5,562 nt of DNA from Pseudomonadota bacterium (GCA_021816505.1 JAKAXS010000212.1:1-5562); one strand, 5' to 3'; shown: positions 1 to 5,187, numbered from the stretch's first letter. Numbers and translations are program-made. Notes: generated from the letters alone by a model not told the origin.

Positions 1-10
1 GGAAGACGTT

Positions 11-346
11 TTGTCGGCGAGGACTCCTACCTATGAGCAAGTTGCAGCGCAAATCGAGAACCTTGGATCAGAGGTCCGGTATTGGCACGGCTCGTGGTGG
101 GTGCATGTACAAGCACTCCGAGAAGATGAGGATGTCGCCAAGTCACCACGTGCCACCAAGAGTGGGCAGCAATATTTTGCGGAGGTGTTTGTGCCCCACG
201 ATAAGGAGCGACTTCGTACTCTCGAAGCGGATAAGCAGTTGCTGCATCAGCAGCAGCAAATGTTGGATCTAGTCGAGAGCAAATTCGGGGTGCCTACTCG
301 ATCCGCAATGCATTCGCCGCTGCCGGCCAAGCGGGGCCAACGATGA
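11..346 (+). CDS. Hypothetical protein with C-terminal coiled coil (5' end uncertain)
   Basis: I do not recognise this 111-residue protein. The start used is TTG at 11, with a purine-rich GGAAG at 1-5 five bases upstream. The frame is also open to the left edge, so the true start could lie outside the window; the only later in-frame ATG codons are far into the protein. The N-terminal half (residues 8-60) has an aromatic cluster, WHGSWWVHV, around 25-33. Residues about 64-92 are rich in Leu, Gln, Glu and Lys, including an HQQQQ run, and look like a short coiled coil, which suggests self-association or a partner. The tail is basic and proline-containing. There is no signal peptide or membrane segment, so it is probably cytoplasmic. 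It converges with the - strand gene at 370-597, with 23 bases between the stop codons and no clear terminator. The even codon use makes a real gene likely. Confidence 0.6.
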   Translation: MSARTPTYEQVAAQIENLGSEVRYWHGSWWVHVQALREDEDVAKSPRATKSGQQYFAEVFVPHDKERLRTLEADKQLLHQQQQMLDLVESKFGVPTRSAMHSPLPAKRGQR

Positions 347-369
347 ACCTAGGGAGCATTCTTTGATCC

Positions 370-597
370 CTATGGCGTTGAGCTACCCGATCTGCGCTGT
401 CTCTTCAGCGTGATCAGGTCCTTCCCAGCCTGCGTCAGAATGAAGCTAAGCTCGCCGAGAACCCCTTTTTTTCGCAATGATTCGATTATCTCGTCTGGGT
501 ATCGAAACGTGACGTCGGCGCCCGGGTCGCCCATTGCGTGCTTCTTGATGATTTGAAGCAGCACCTCTCGTTCCCGCTTGTTGAGCGTGTCCGTCAT
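370..597 (-). CDS. Small protein, possible winged-helix DNA-binding fold
   Basis: This 75-residue protein begins MTDTLNKREREV. The frame is open further upstream (to 693), but the start at 597 is favoured because AGGAG (complement of 605-609) lies seven bases before the ATG. The order of elements is a charged helix (about 6-21, KREREVLLQIIKKH), a short strand-like VTFRY (about 29-33), a second helix (about 34-45, ending RKKG) and then ILTQAGKDLITL (about 53-64). The last segment resembles the 'LT..G...L' turn seen before the wing of many small winged-helix proteins. The tail is very basic (KRQRR). A DNA-binding role is therefore possible but not shown, and I do not recognise the family. A weak TATATG -10-like box lies on the - strand (complement of 612-617), so close to the ribosome site that any leader from it would be extremely short. 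The gene converges with the + strand gene ending at 346. Confidence 0.55.
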   Translation of the reverse strand: MTDTLNKREREVLLQIIKKHAMGDPGADVTFRYPDEIIESLRKKGVLGELSFILTQAGKDLITLKRQRRSGSSTP

Positions 598-724
598 CGA
601 TCGACTCCTGCCATATAGATTCGGGGCACCCGGCTGCGCCAACAGCCGAGCCCTCTCCACGGAGAGACGTGGATCAGCGAGGCCCCTAGCCACACGTGAG
701 GCCGGGGAAGCCTATGACCACCAC

Positions 725-749
725 GTCTCACCTTTGGAGACTCCATGTG
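725..749 (+). promoter_or_regulatory. Stem-loop overlapping the methylase ribosome binding site
   Basis: GTCTC (725-729) can pair with GAGAC (737-741) across a seven-base loop. The pairing covers most of the GGAGA ribosome binding site at 736-740 of the methylase fragment starting at 745. CAC (722-724) could also pair with GTG (747-749), which includes part of the start codon, across a bulge. In phage Mu, the Com protein switches on translation of the DNA-modification gene mom by opening a similar stem-loop. The analogy is inference; only the complementarity is seen. Confidence 0.3.
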
Positions 750-840
750 CGGCCCGATCGTTCCGTGGCTGGGCGGCAAACGCCGCCTTGCAGAGCGCAT
801 TTTTCCCTTCTTTGACCCCGTCTCGAGCCGGGCTCGCTGA
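745..840 (+). pseudogene. Truncated DNA adenine methylase (D12 class), N-terminal stump
   Basis: The frame from ATG 745 reads MCGPIVPWLGGKRRLAERIF and then PFFDP before drifting into unrelated codons and a TGA at 838-840 (31 residues in all). The P-x-x-P-W-x-G-G-K-x-x-L-x-x-x-I pattern is the hallmark N-terminus of D12-class N6-adenine DNA methyltransferases (Dam and phage Dam-like enzymes), where this segment helps bind S-adenosylmethionine. In intact relatives it is soon followed by a 'VEPF.GG' motif, and full-length enzymes are well over 200 residues. None of that follows here in any frame, so the gene was cut at about 813-817. The original ribosome binding site GGAGA (736-740) survives just before the ATG. 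The stump cannot methylate DNA. It is most likely the scar of a prophage or mobile element; a chance match is unlikely given how complete the motif is. Confidence 0.68.
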
Positions 841-872
841 CCGCCGCATCAAGCGGTGGTAACGTTTCGGGA

Positions 873-888
873 CGCCCCGAGGGGGGCG
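873..888 (+). promoter_or_regulatory. GC hairpin covering the nuclease ribosome binding site
   Basis: CGCCCC (873-878) pairs perfectly with GGGGCG (883-888) across a four-base GAGG loop. The purine run at 879-886 that would serve as ribosome binding site for the ATG at 894 lies in the loop and 3' arm. A stable fold here would lower translation of the nuclease gene, which makes sense for a potentially toxic enzyme. There is no run of T after it, so it is not a typical terminator. Confidence 0.35.
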
Positions 889-893
889 AGGCG

Positions 894-1499
894 ATGGGGC
901 GACGAAAGGTATTGAGGAAGAAGGAGCAGGAGGGCCTGTTCACATTGATCGTGGCCGTCTTACTCCTCTGGGGAGGAATGCGCCTCGTAATGGGGGCCTT
1001 TGGCTACGTCGAGACGCATGCGTGGGTTCGTGTGGCTGCGATTGGCACCGTAGTGGGTGCGATCGTCGTCTTGGGCATCGCCGGTCTGCTTGTACTTCTG
1101 GACGCCCTGACGAAGTACAGATCAAGGACGGCCGCAAGATCTATCGTAGCGCCGCTCGAAATGACGCCAACCGACTACGAACAGTATTGCGCTGGCCTGC
1201 TCGAAAGGGCCGGTTGGAAAGCGATGACAACGGCTGCAAACGGCGATCAGGGCGCAGACGTGATCGCGGAACTCGATAGCGTCAAGCTCGTGATTCAATG
1301 CAAGCGCTATGTGCAGCCAGTCGGCAACAAGGCCGTTCAGGAGGTGATCGCTGCGAAGGTCTACTACGGAGCAAGCATGGCGGCGGTCGTGGCCACGGCA
1401 CCCTATACCCAGTCAGCGATTGCGCTGGCCAAAAAGAGTCATGTGCTTCTGCTCAGCCACGTGGATCTCCCGCAGCTGCACAAAGTGTTGCTGCACTAG
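894..1499 (+). CDS. Membrane-anchored Mrr-type restriction endonuclease-like protein
   Basis: The 201-residue protein has a basic N-terminus (MGRRKVLRKK), two hydrophobic helices (about 15-37 and 46-70) and a C-terminal Mrr-catalytic-like domain (about 88-195). Visible PD-(D/E)xK features are the helix acid E96, D122 in GDQGADV (118-123), and Q135/K137 in QCKRY. These are followed by VGNKAVQEV, where Q149-E150 sit in a helix, and a conserved-looking AVVATAPYTQSA segment. Mrr-family enzymes cleave DNA, often modified DNA. The catalytic residues look intact, so activity is plausible. By the positive-inside rule both the N-terminus and the nuclease domain would be cytoplasmic, with a short periplasmic loop near 38-45. 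Such fusions occur in bacteria with roles in defence or DNA metabolism that are largely unknown. No specificity or methylase partner lies beside it, only the dead methylase stump upstream. The start is supported by the purine run at 879-886. Confidence 0.85.
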   Translation: MGRRKVLRKKEQEGLFTLIVAVLLLWGGMRLVMGAFGYVETHAWVRVAAIGTVVGAIVVLGIAGLLVLLDALTKYRSRTAARSIVAPLEMTPTDYEQYCAGLLERAGWKAMTTAANGDQGADVIAELDSVKLVIQCKRYVQPVGNKAVQEVIAAKVYYGASMAAVVATAPYTQSAIALAKKSHVLLLSHVDLPQLHKVLLH

Positions 1500-1750
1500 A
1501 GCGCCAGAAGCATCAAGGTGATGGATCGCGTTCAATTAGCGCGTGCCGACACTCACGCTCTGCGCCCATTCGGAGATCCGCGAGCTATTCCGCCCATTCC
1601 ACATCGAGCGCAAGGCCCACACACACGGTTGGCGGTGGCGGACGCGGCAACGACGTCGACGAGCTGCTGATCTTCAGCTGGGACGTCAAGGCGAACGCCG
1701 GGGGGCTTTTCTGAGCAGGTGCGATACTCTTCAAATCCTCGGAGGGGCCC
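1500..1750. other. Gap with no convincing gene
   Basis: Two + strand frames cross this stretch, but neither has a good start signal and neither resembles a known protein strongly. One frame ends in DVDELLIFSW and stops at 1712-1714; the DELL ending faintly recalls IS66 transposase tails, but nothing upstream supports that. I see no strong promoter or T-rich terminator. GGAGGGG at 1741-1747 is the ribosome binding site of the next gene. Confidence 0.4.
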
Positions 1751-2431
1751 ATGCGCATCCACAGGAACCTTATCAAGGAAGGCAGGGAGCTTGATGGGGA
1801 TCTGCTCAGGCAGCGCCGGAATGTCTATGCAACCTCTCTTGGCCTGATCGTTTATCACGTGGCGGGCGGTCGTCTTGGCGCAAACGGTGAGTTCGCCGCC
1901 TTGAGAATCCACTTCACGCGACCCGAGTGGCTCTACGTCATCGCCATCGTCGCGCTGGTCTACTTCCTCTACCGCTACTGGGTCGTCGATCCAGGATGCA
2001 TTGCGCGGTTTAAAGAAGAGTGGATGGTTCAGACTAGGTTGACGCGGCCATATTGGAACGCATCACAGCGGGTTGGCAGGACCCCAGATGCGCAGATTGC
2101 GATACGGCGAAGCCAGCGTGATGCACGCGGGAATGATTGGAGCGCCAGACTCGATTTTGTAGATGGCATTGGTTGGAGAGTAGAAGCTCTAACACCTGCA
2201 ACTGCTGAAGATCCTTACCAATCGGGAGGGTTTGCTCTTCTGACAGGCGACAGAGAACGGCTTGGTGACGCATTGGTCAATGAGCGAACCGTATTGGCGT
2301 CAGCACGCCGACGCGGGTTCGCCCGCGCAATCGTGCTCGAGCGCTCCTTCACCGACCTGATTGCGCCATATGGGATTGCCGCAATCGCCCTGATCGTGTG
2401 TGCGTGGAGCGCGCTTGCGCCGCATCTATAG
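1751..2431 (+). CDS. Uncharacterised membrane protein with about three helices
   Basis: This 226-residue protein starts at ATG 1751 behind a strong GGAGGGG (1741-1747). I do not recognise the family by name. The N-terminus (1-24) is highly charged and helical. A moderately hydrophobic segment follows (about 25-40, VYATSLGLIVYHVAGG), then a clear membrane helix (about 59-77, ending LYRYW), a long polar region (about 78-203) and a C-terminal membrane helix (about 205-222). The polar region holds a Trp/Tyr-rich part (91-143) and a charged helix-like stretch, DRERLGDALVNERTVLASARRRGF (given here only by its span, 167-190). It contains no nuclease, ATPase or other motif that I can see. An inner-membrane location is likely. 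It may be co-directional with the nuclease gene, but a 251-base gap separates them, so separate transcription is possible. Codon use in the middle (around 2150-2280) is less GC-rich than its neighbours, in keeping with an accessory gene. Confidence 0.75.
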   Translation: MRIHRNLIKEGRELDGDLLRQRRNVYATSLGLIVYHVAGGRLGANGEFAALRIHFTRPEWLYVIAIVALVYFLYRYWVVDPGCIARFKEEWMVQTRLTRPYWNASQRVGRTPDAQIAIRRSQRDARGNDWSARLDFVDGIGWRVEALTPATAEDPYQSGGFALLTGDRERLGDALVNERTVLASARRRGFARAIVLERSFTDLIAPYGIAAIALIVCAWSALAPHL

Positions 2432-2518
2432 CGGCGAGATCGTCAGCCATATTCACGCTCTGGACCGACTCGCGCTAGCATCCGGCATCACAGGAACGTG
2501 AAGGGGGAGGATTTGACG

Positions 2519-2947
2519 ATGGCTCGTCTCTTTCTTGCTCTCGCCGTACTCGTGACGCTCACCTGCGCGCGATCCGTGGACGCGGGCACCTGGCATCCGA
2601 TCAAGCAGTCCGCGTGGCTTTTTGCAGCTCAGGGTGACAACGGCGTCGTTGCCTCTTTCGATGCAAACAGTCTACGGCGAGTGGGGAAGTCGGGTGTAAG
2701 GGTCTGGACCAAGTACAGATTCTCGACCCCGCAGTCGAACCCATTTGGCCCTCCATATGTAGAAGCTGATGAGCTTGAGAATTTCGACTGCAGCGCGCAA
2801 ACCGAGACAGTCCTAAGTCTGACCTGGTACACAGCAAAAGGGAACGTGGCAGCATCAAATGAAAGCAGGACCAACCCTATCCATATTGTCCCAGGGACAG
2901 TTATGGCGGGCTTGTTCAATGCGGTTTGCGGGTGGGCGATGAAGTAG
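2519..2947 (+). CDS. Secreted protein resembling surface-adhesin protein E family
   Basis: The chosen start is ATG 2519, which lies eight bases after GGGGGAGG (2503-2510). An in-frame GTG at 2498 would lie upstream of that site and disrupt the signal peptide, so it is rejected. The 142-residue product has a classic signal peptide (hydrophobic residues 4-15, likely cleavage after VDA at 20-22). The mature ~120 residues show W-near-start, FDANSLRR, VRVWTKY, ENFDC, TWYTAKGNV and IHIVPGTV followed by VC near the end. This order matches my memory of the Adhesin_E / surface-adhesin protein E fold ('D..S.r', 'vW', 'fdC', 'PG...vC'). C91 and C137 probably form a disulfide. It should be exported to the periplasm or cell surface. 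Its real role is unknown, because most relatives carry the name only by similarity. It starts 87 bases after the preceding gene and may be co-transcribed with it. Confidence 0.72.
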   Translation: MARLFLALAVLVTLTCARSVDAGTWHPIKQSAWLFAAQGDNGVVASFDANSLRRVGKSGVRVWTKYRFSTPQSNPFGPPYVEADELENFDCSAQTETVLSLTWYTAKGNVAASNESRTNPIHIVPGTVMAGLFNAVCGWAMK

Positions 2948-2985
2948 CGCGGTTCGCGTCGGAGACGCTCGTCGATATGCGGGCG

Positions 2986-3040
2986 CTAGACAGGAGCCCA
3001 GGCGCGCGCTGGGGGCAAGATGCGGTCTAGGACAGGAGCC
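2986..3040 (+). repeat. CTAG-containing direct repeat, possible operator
   Basis: CTAGACAGGAGCC (2986-2998) is repeated as CTAGGACAGGAGCC (3027-3040), differing by one inserted G. The shared GACAGGAGCC cores start 42 bases apart (2989 and 3031), about four helical turns, so a protein could bind both on the same DNA face. The second copy lies inside an inverted repeat, CTAGG (3027-3031) / CCTAG (3042-3046). CTAG is scarce in many bacterial genomes and often appears in operators. The site sits 68-120 bases upstream of the operon at 3108. Function is inferred; the repeat is seen. Confidence 0.45.
2997..3013. repeat. GC-rich inverted repeat between the direct-repeat copies
   Basis: CCCAG (2997-3001) and CTGGG (3009-3013) flank an alternating GCGCGCG. 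They form a possible five-pair stem with a seven-base loop, 50 bases after the adhesin-like gene stops. No T-run follows, so it is not a standard terminator, though it may stabilise the 3' end of the upstream transcript. Confidence 0.3.
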
Positions 3041-3107
3041 GCCTAGGAGGACGCCCGAAGTGCTTGGCCGGCAGCCCAGTGTGCATCGAGCCACGGAAGG
3101 GTGTTGA

Positions 3108-4112
3108 ATGCGCGCACCGTCGCAAGGAACGAGACTCAGGGGGCGTCTAATGGCGAGATCGGTGTCAAAGCGGCTAAGTTACATGCGCGTCGTCTTTGCG
3201 GAGCCCTTTCCCCAACTGAGCATGCAGGAGATGCTCGCTGGCGCAATTCGCCTGCTGCCGGAGCGCCATCAGCGCGAGTGCCCAGATCAAACCTTCGGTG
3301 TTGTGGCCCTCCGGCACTCGCGGTCCAGTAACCGTACAAACGCTCTTCTCTTCGATCTTGGAGCCGGTTTGCCAGGCGAAGACATGAGTGCGATGCCGAT
3401 TGGACCGGTTCCGGCTCAGGACGTGGACGCTCCAGTCCCTCCGCCAGCCAACCGCGCGTTCAAGCGCGCGGAAGGGTTCGCGCTGATAAAAGACAATGAA
3501 ATCATCATCTGCGTTGATCACATGCGCGTTTCAACTGCTGAGCGATATCTGGACAAGCTCCTGAGAAAAGCGTATCCGAATATGACCATAGCGTTCGAAT
3601 TTCGCCCGATGCGGAACGCCGATCAGCATCAGGTGATAGTTGCTGAGGGAGTAAAAAATCTCCGAGTCAACAGCGTAGTATCTGCGGCCAGCGACGAACT
3701 CAATCAATATCGCAGTCCGCGAGGCTGGTTCCGTAGTGCGCTATCGACCTTGCAGGATCTGCTGATCAACGACCTGCCTGAGGGTCGGGATCGTCAGGTG
3801 CTTGCGGAGAACTGGTCCAGACTCAATGTCGATACGGTCATCAGCGTCAAGGGCGGTACACGCGGCGAACCAATCGTGCTCCAAGCGATGCAGGCTGCTG
3901 GTCTGACGACGCTCGATGAAGCGGAGGACGGCGTTTCGCTGACGATCGAGACGCGGTCAGGATCAAAGATCCGAGGCAGTGATCTGGCGCTTGGCAAGTC
4001 AGTTTCGCTGACACGTAATGAGAACCGAAGCGACCTGAACCGCGACAGCGTGTGGGAGGAGCTCGAGTCGTACGAGATAGAATTGCGCGACGAACAGCGT
4101 TGGGGCCAATGA
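3108..4112 (+). CDS. Unrecognised soluble protein, first gene of a two-gene operon
   Basis: The longest form has 334 residues from ATG 3108, with GGAAGGG (3095-3101) six bases upstream. A second ATG at 3150 (320 residues, after AGGGGG at 3138-3143) is equally possible, because the extra 14 residues are basic and low-complexity. I do not recognise the family. An N-terminal domain (about 25-90, with FPQLSMQEMLAGAIRLL as a helix) leads into a proline-rich linker (about 97-116). Next is an alpha/beta-looking segment (about 120-190: GFALIKDNEIIICVDHM, a helix at 142-155, then FEFRP and HQVIVAEGVKNLRV). A charged C-terminal part follows (about 200-330, with a Glu/Arg-rich end). There are no membrane segments, Walker motifs, nuclease motifs or paired cysteines. 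It is probably cytoplasmic. Its TGA overlaps the ATG of the next gene, so the two products are made together and probably work together. A sensor or regulator for the membrane partner is a guess. Confidence 0.78.
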   Translation: MRAPSQGTRLRGRLMARSVSKRLSYMRVVFAEPFPQLSMQEMLAGAIRLLPERHQRECPDQTFGVVALRHSRSSNRTNALLFDLGAGLPGEDMSAMPIGPVPAQDVDAPVPPPANRAFKRAEGFALIKDNEIIICVDHMRVSTAERYLDKLLRKAYPNMTIAFEFRPMRNADQHQVIVAEGVKNLRVNSVVSAASDELNQYRSPRGWFRSALSTLQDLLINDLPEGRDRQVLAENWSRLNVDTVISVKGGTRGEPIVLQAMQAAGLTTLDEAEDGVSLTIETRSGSKIRGSDLALGKSVSLTRNENRSDLNRDSVWEELESYEIELRDEQRWGQ

Positions 4113-4627
4113 AGATCAAGGTGCAAGCAGTTTCATGGGGGCGGATCGCTTATGCAGCGGTCGCAGTCGCTGTCGGAGCGGCGCTCACACCCATCTTGTT
4201 CCCGTGGTATCACGGCAACAGTGACGCGCGATCTGTACTAGTCACGGTCTTCTCGATCCTCGCAGGTTTTCTCGTTGCAGTCATGGCGATCGTCTCTGAC
4301 GATCGATCGCTGAGCGGGCGAGGGTGGCACCAGGACACATTCGTTCTGCGATCGGTACGCGCGCAGCTCACGCGGCATCGGATGCTGTTTCAGCTCTACC
4401 TTGTCATCCTGGTCCTCACCTTTGTGGACGCGCTTCATCCGGCGTGGCCGGAGGATCTACAGTGCTGGATCGAGCGCGCGACCATTTTTCTTTCAGTCAT
4501 CGGCCTGATCTTGTCGTTCCGGCTGCCAGAGCAGTTGACCAGGCGTCATCTGAATAGGCTGACAGCGGTGATCGAGGAACGCCGCGCTGCTGAGACGCAG
4601 GGCGGACTCGAATCTGGAAAGCATTAG
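4109..4627 (+). CDS. Four-helix inner-membrane protein, second gene of the operon
   Basis: The start ATG 4109-4111 shares bases with the upstream stop (ATGA), which is typical of coupled translation. The nearby purines (TGGGG at 4101-4105) make only a weak ribosome site. The 172-residue product has four clear hydrophobic helices at about 11-32, 42-62, 92-109 and 121-138. Positive residues cluster in the N-terminus, in the central loop 63-91 (RSVRAQLTRHR) and in the tail (RRHLNR, EERR). This places both ends and the large loop in the cytoplasm, with two short outside loops. I see no enzyme motif and do not recognise the family. Helix 2 (VFSILAGFLVAVMAIV) is Gly/Ala-rich, as in helices that pack into oligomers. 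A role as pore or membrane effector controlled by the upstream protein fits the architecture of several two-gene phage-defence systems with a small multi-pass partner (Kiwa's KwaA has four helices), but no sequence match to these is evident. Confidence 0.83.
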   Translation: MKIKVQAVSWGRIAYAAVAVAVGAALTPILFPWYHGNSDARSVLVTVFSILAGFLVAVMAIVSDDRSLSGRGWHQDTFVLRSVRAQLTRHRMLFQLYLVILVLTFVDALHPAWPEDLQCWIERATIFLSVIGLILSFRLPEQLTRRHLNRLTAVIEERRAAETQGGLESGKH

Positions 4628-4707
4628 GTTTCTATCTTCTGCGCCTCAAGCCAAGAGTTACAGCGGCGTATGTTTGCTCCTGCGCACTAATGTCGAGCGT
4701 ACTCGGC

Positions 4708-4791
4708 GGTCCGCAATTCGAACCGATCCCAAGCATCCATGCGGGTTTCAGAGGCACAGAAAACGCCGCTTTGCGGATCGGAATTCGGTCC
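4708..4791. repeat. Imperfect inverted repeat, 84 bases across
   Basis: CCGATCC (4723-4729) matches GGATCGG (4775-4781) perfectly. Outside these, AATT (4715-4718) faces AATT (4782-4785), and GGTCCG (4708-4713) faces CGGTCC (4786-4791) with one mismatch. A few unpaired bases on the left arm separate the blocks. The interior of 45 bases has no gene. It could be a structured RNA, a regulatory cruciform or the remains of a small mobile repeat. Confidence 0.35.
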
Positions 4792-4818
4792 AATGCCTTG
4801 ATTCAGCGCACTTCCGCG

Positions 4819-4926
4819 CTAGCCTTTTAATCCGCTGGTCACTTGTTCGAATCCCGGGTGCCCTGTGCGTGCATTGGCGCGCCGCCACCATGGTCTCGAG
4901 ACTGCTGCTTTCTGGTCGGGTTTCAT
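4819..4926 (-). CDS. Tiny truncated frame with strong ribosome site, ends in the tRNA scar
   Basis: On the - strand, GGAGG (complement of 4935-4939) lies eight bases before an ATG (4926-4924), an excellent ribosome binding signal. It opens a 35-residue frame beginning MKPDQKAAVSRPWWRRANAR. The last 14 or so residues (GHPGFEQVTSGLKG) are merely the antisense translation of the tRNA-like sequence, and the stop lies just past its edge. My reading is that a real gene start was joined to the tRNA fragment by recombination and lost its remainder. The same frame is open further upstream, to about 5025, but with no comparable start signal. It may be non-functional, and I do not recognise the N-terminus. 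Confidence 0.25.
   Translation of the reverse strand: MKPDQKAAVSRPWWRRANARTGHPGFEQVTSGLKG
4824..4863 (+). other. tRNA-Lys(TTT) 3'-half fragment, candidate attachment-site scar
   Basis: CTTTTAA (4824-4830) is a canonical Lys anticodon loop with anticodon TTT at 4826-4828. It is followed by TCCGC (anticodon stem 3' strand), TGGTC (five-base variable loop), ACTTG, and the T-loop TTCGAAT at 4846-4852, all at exact tRNA spacing. The 5' half (acceptor, D-arm, 5' anticodon strand GCGGA) is absent: the bases before the loop do not pair. The T-stem is broken (ACTTG against CCCGG) and no CCA end follows. It is therefore not a working tRNA. Partial 3' halves like this are left where integrases use tRNA genes as attachment sites. 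No integrase gene is seen within the window. Confidence 0.68.
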
Positions 4927-5159
4927 GTACGTCACCTCCGTTCGACGCGTACCACTTGCTCGACACAGTGCGCTGAGATCCCTGCGGGCATGCGCCGCTG
5001 CACGACACTGGTCGAACTGCACCACGACTTCAGCGGGGAGGTAGCGCGCTCAGGTCCGCGATGCCGCCGGCGTCGCCACGTATTCCAGCACGTGGACCAG
5101 CGCGGCCTGCAGTTCAGGCGACTGGTTGTGCGGTCACGCCAGATTCGGCCCCGCTGCGG

Positions 5160-5187
5160 CTGCCACACCGTCCAGCGTTGCTATAGT
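5160..5187 (+). promoter_or_regulatory. Putative sigma-70 promoter for the gene at 5218
   Basis: TATAGT (5182-5187, five of six consensus bases) lies 16 bases after CTGCCA (5160-5165, four of six). Transcription would start near 5194, leaving a leader of about 25 bases that includes the ribosome site GGGAGG at 5205-5210. This is the best promoter match I see in the window. Confidence 0.5.

Noticed and set aside
1640..1714. Possible IS66 transposase tail ending in DVDELL
   Set aside because: Only a few residues match the tail pattern, and none of the conserved upstream transposase sequence is present in any frame.
1553..1912. 119-codon - strand frame opposite the gap and the start of the membrane-protein gene
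   Set aside because: No ribosome site, and the half opposite the + gene behaves as a shadow; composition is not protein-like.
2419..2435. GCCGC/GCGGC hairpin at the stop codon of the membrane-protein gene as a terminator
   Set aside because: Only five pairs and no T-run follows, so there is no support for termination.
2498..2518. GTG start for the secreted protein at 2498
   Set aside because: The strong GGGGGAGG at 2503-2510 lies downstream of this GTG and at the right distance from ATG 2519, which also gives a clean signal peptide.
3174..3521. 115-codon - strand frame opposite the soluble operon protein
   Set aside because: Fully inside a better supported + strand gene, with no start signal.
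4052..4108. Earlier ATG (4052) for the four-helix membrane protein
   Set aside because: It would overlap the upstream gene by 61 bases with an unusual basic extension; ATG 4109 in the ATGA overlap fits translational coupling.
2472..4822. Heptamer GCGCTAG at 2472, 2983 and 4816 as a shared motif
   Set aside because: Three short matches with unrelated flanks in GC-rich DNA can arise by chance.
4674..4976. 100-codon + strand frame across the tRNA fragment
   Set aside because: Its RWSLVRIPG-like segment is the usual artefact of translating through a tRNA T-arm; there is no good ribosome site.
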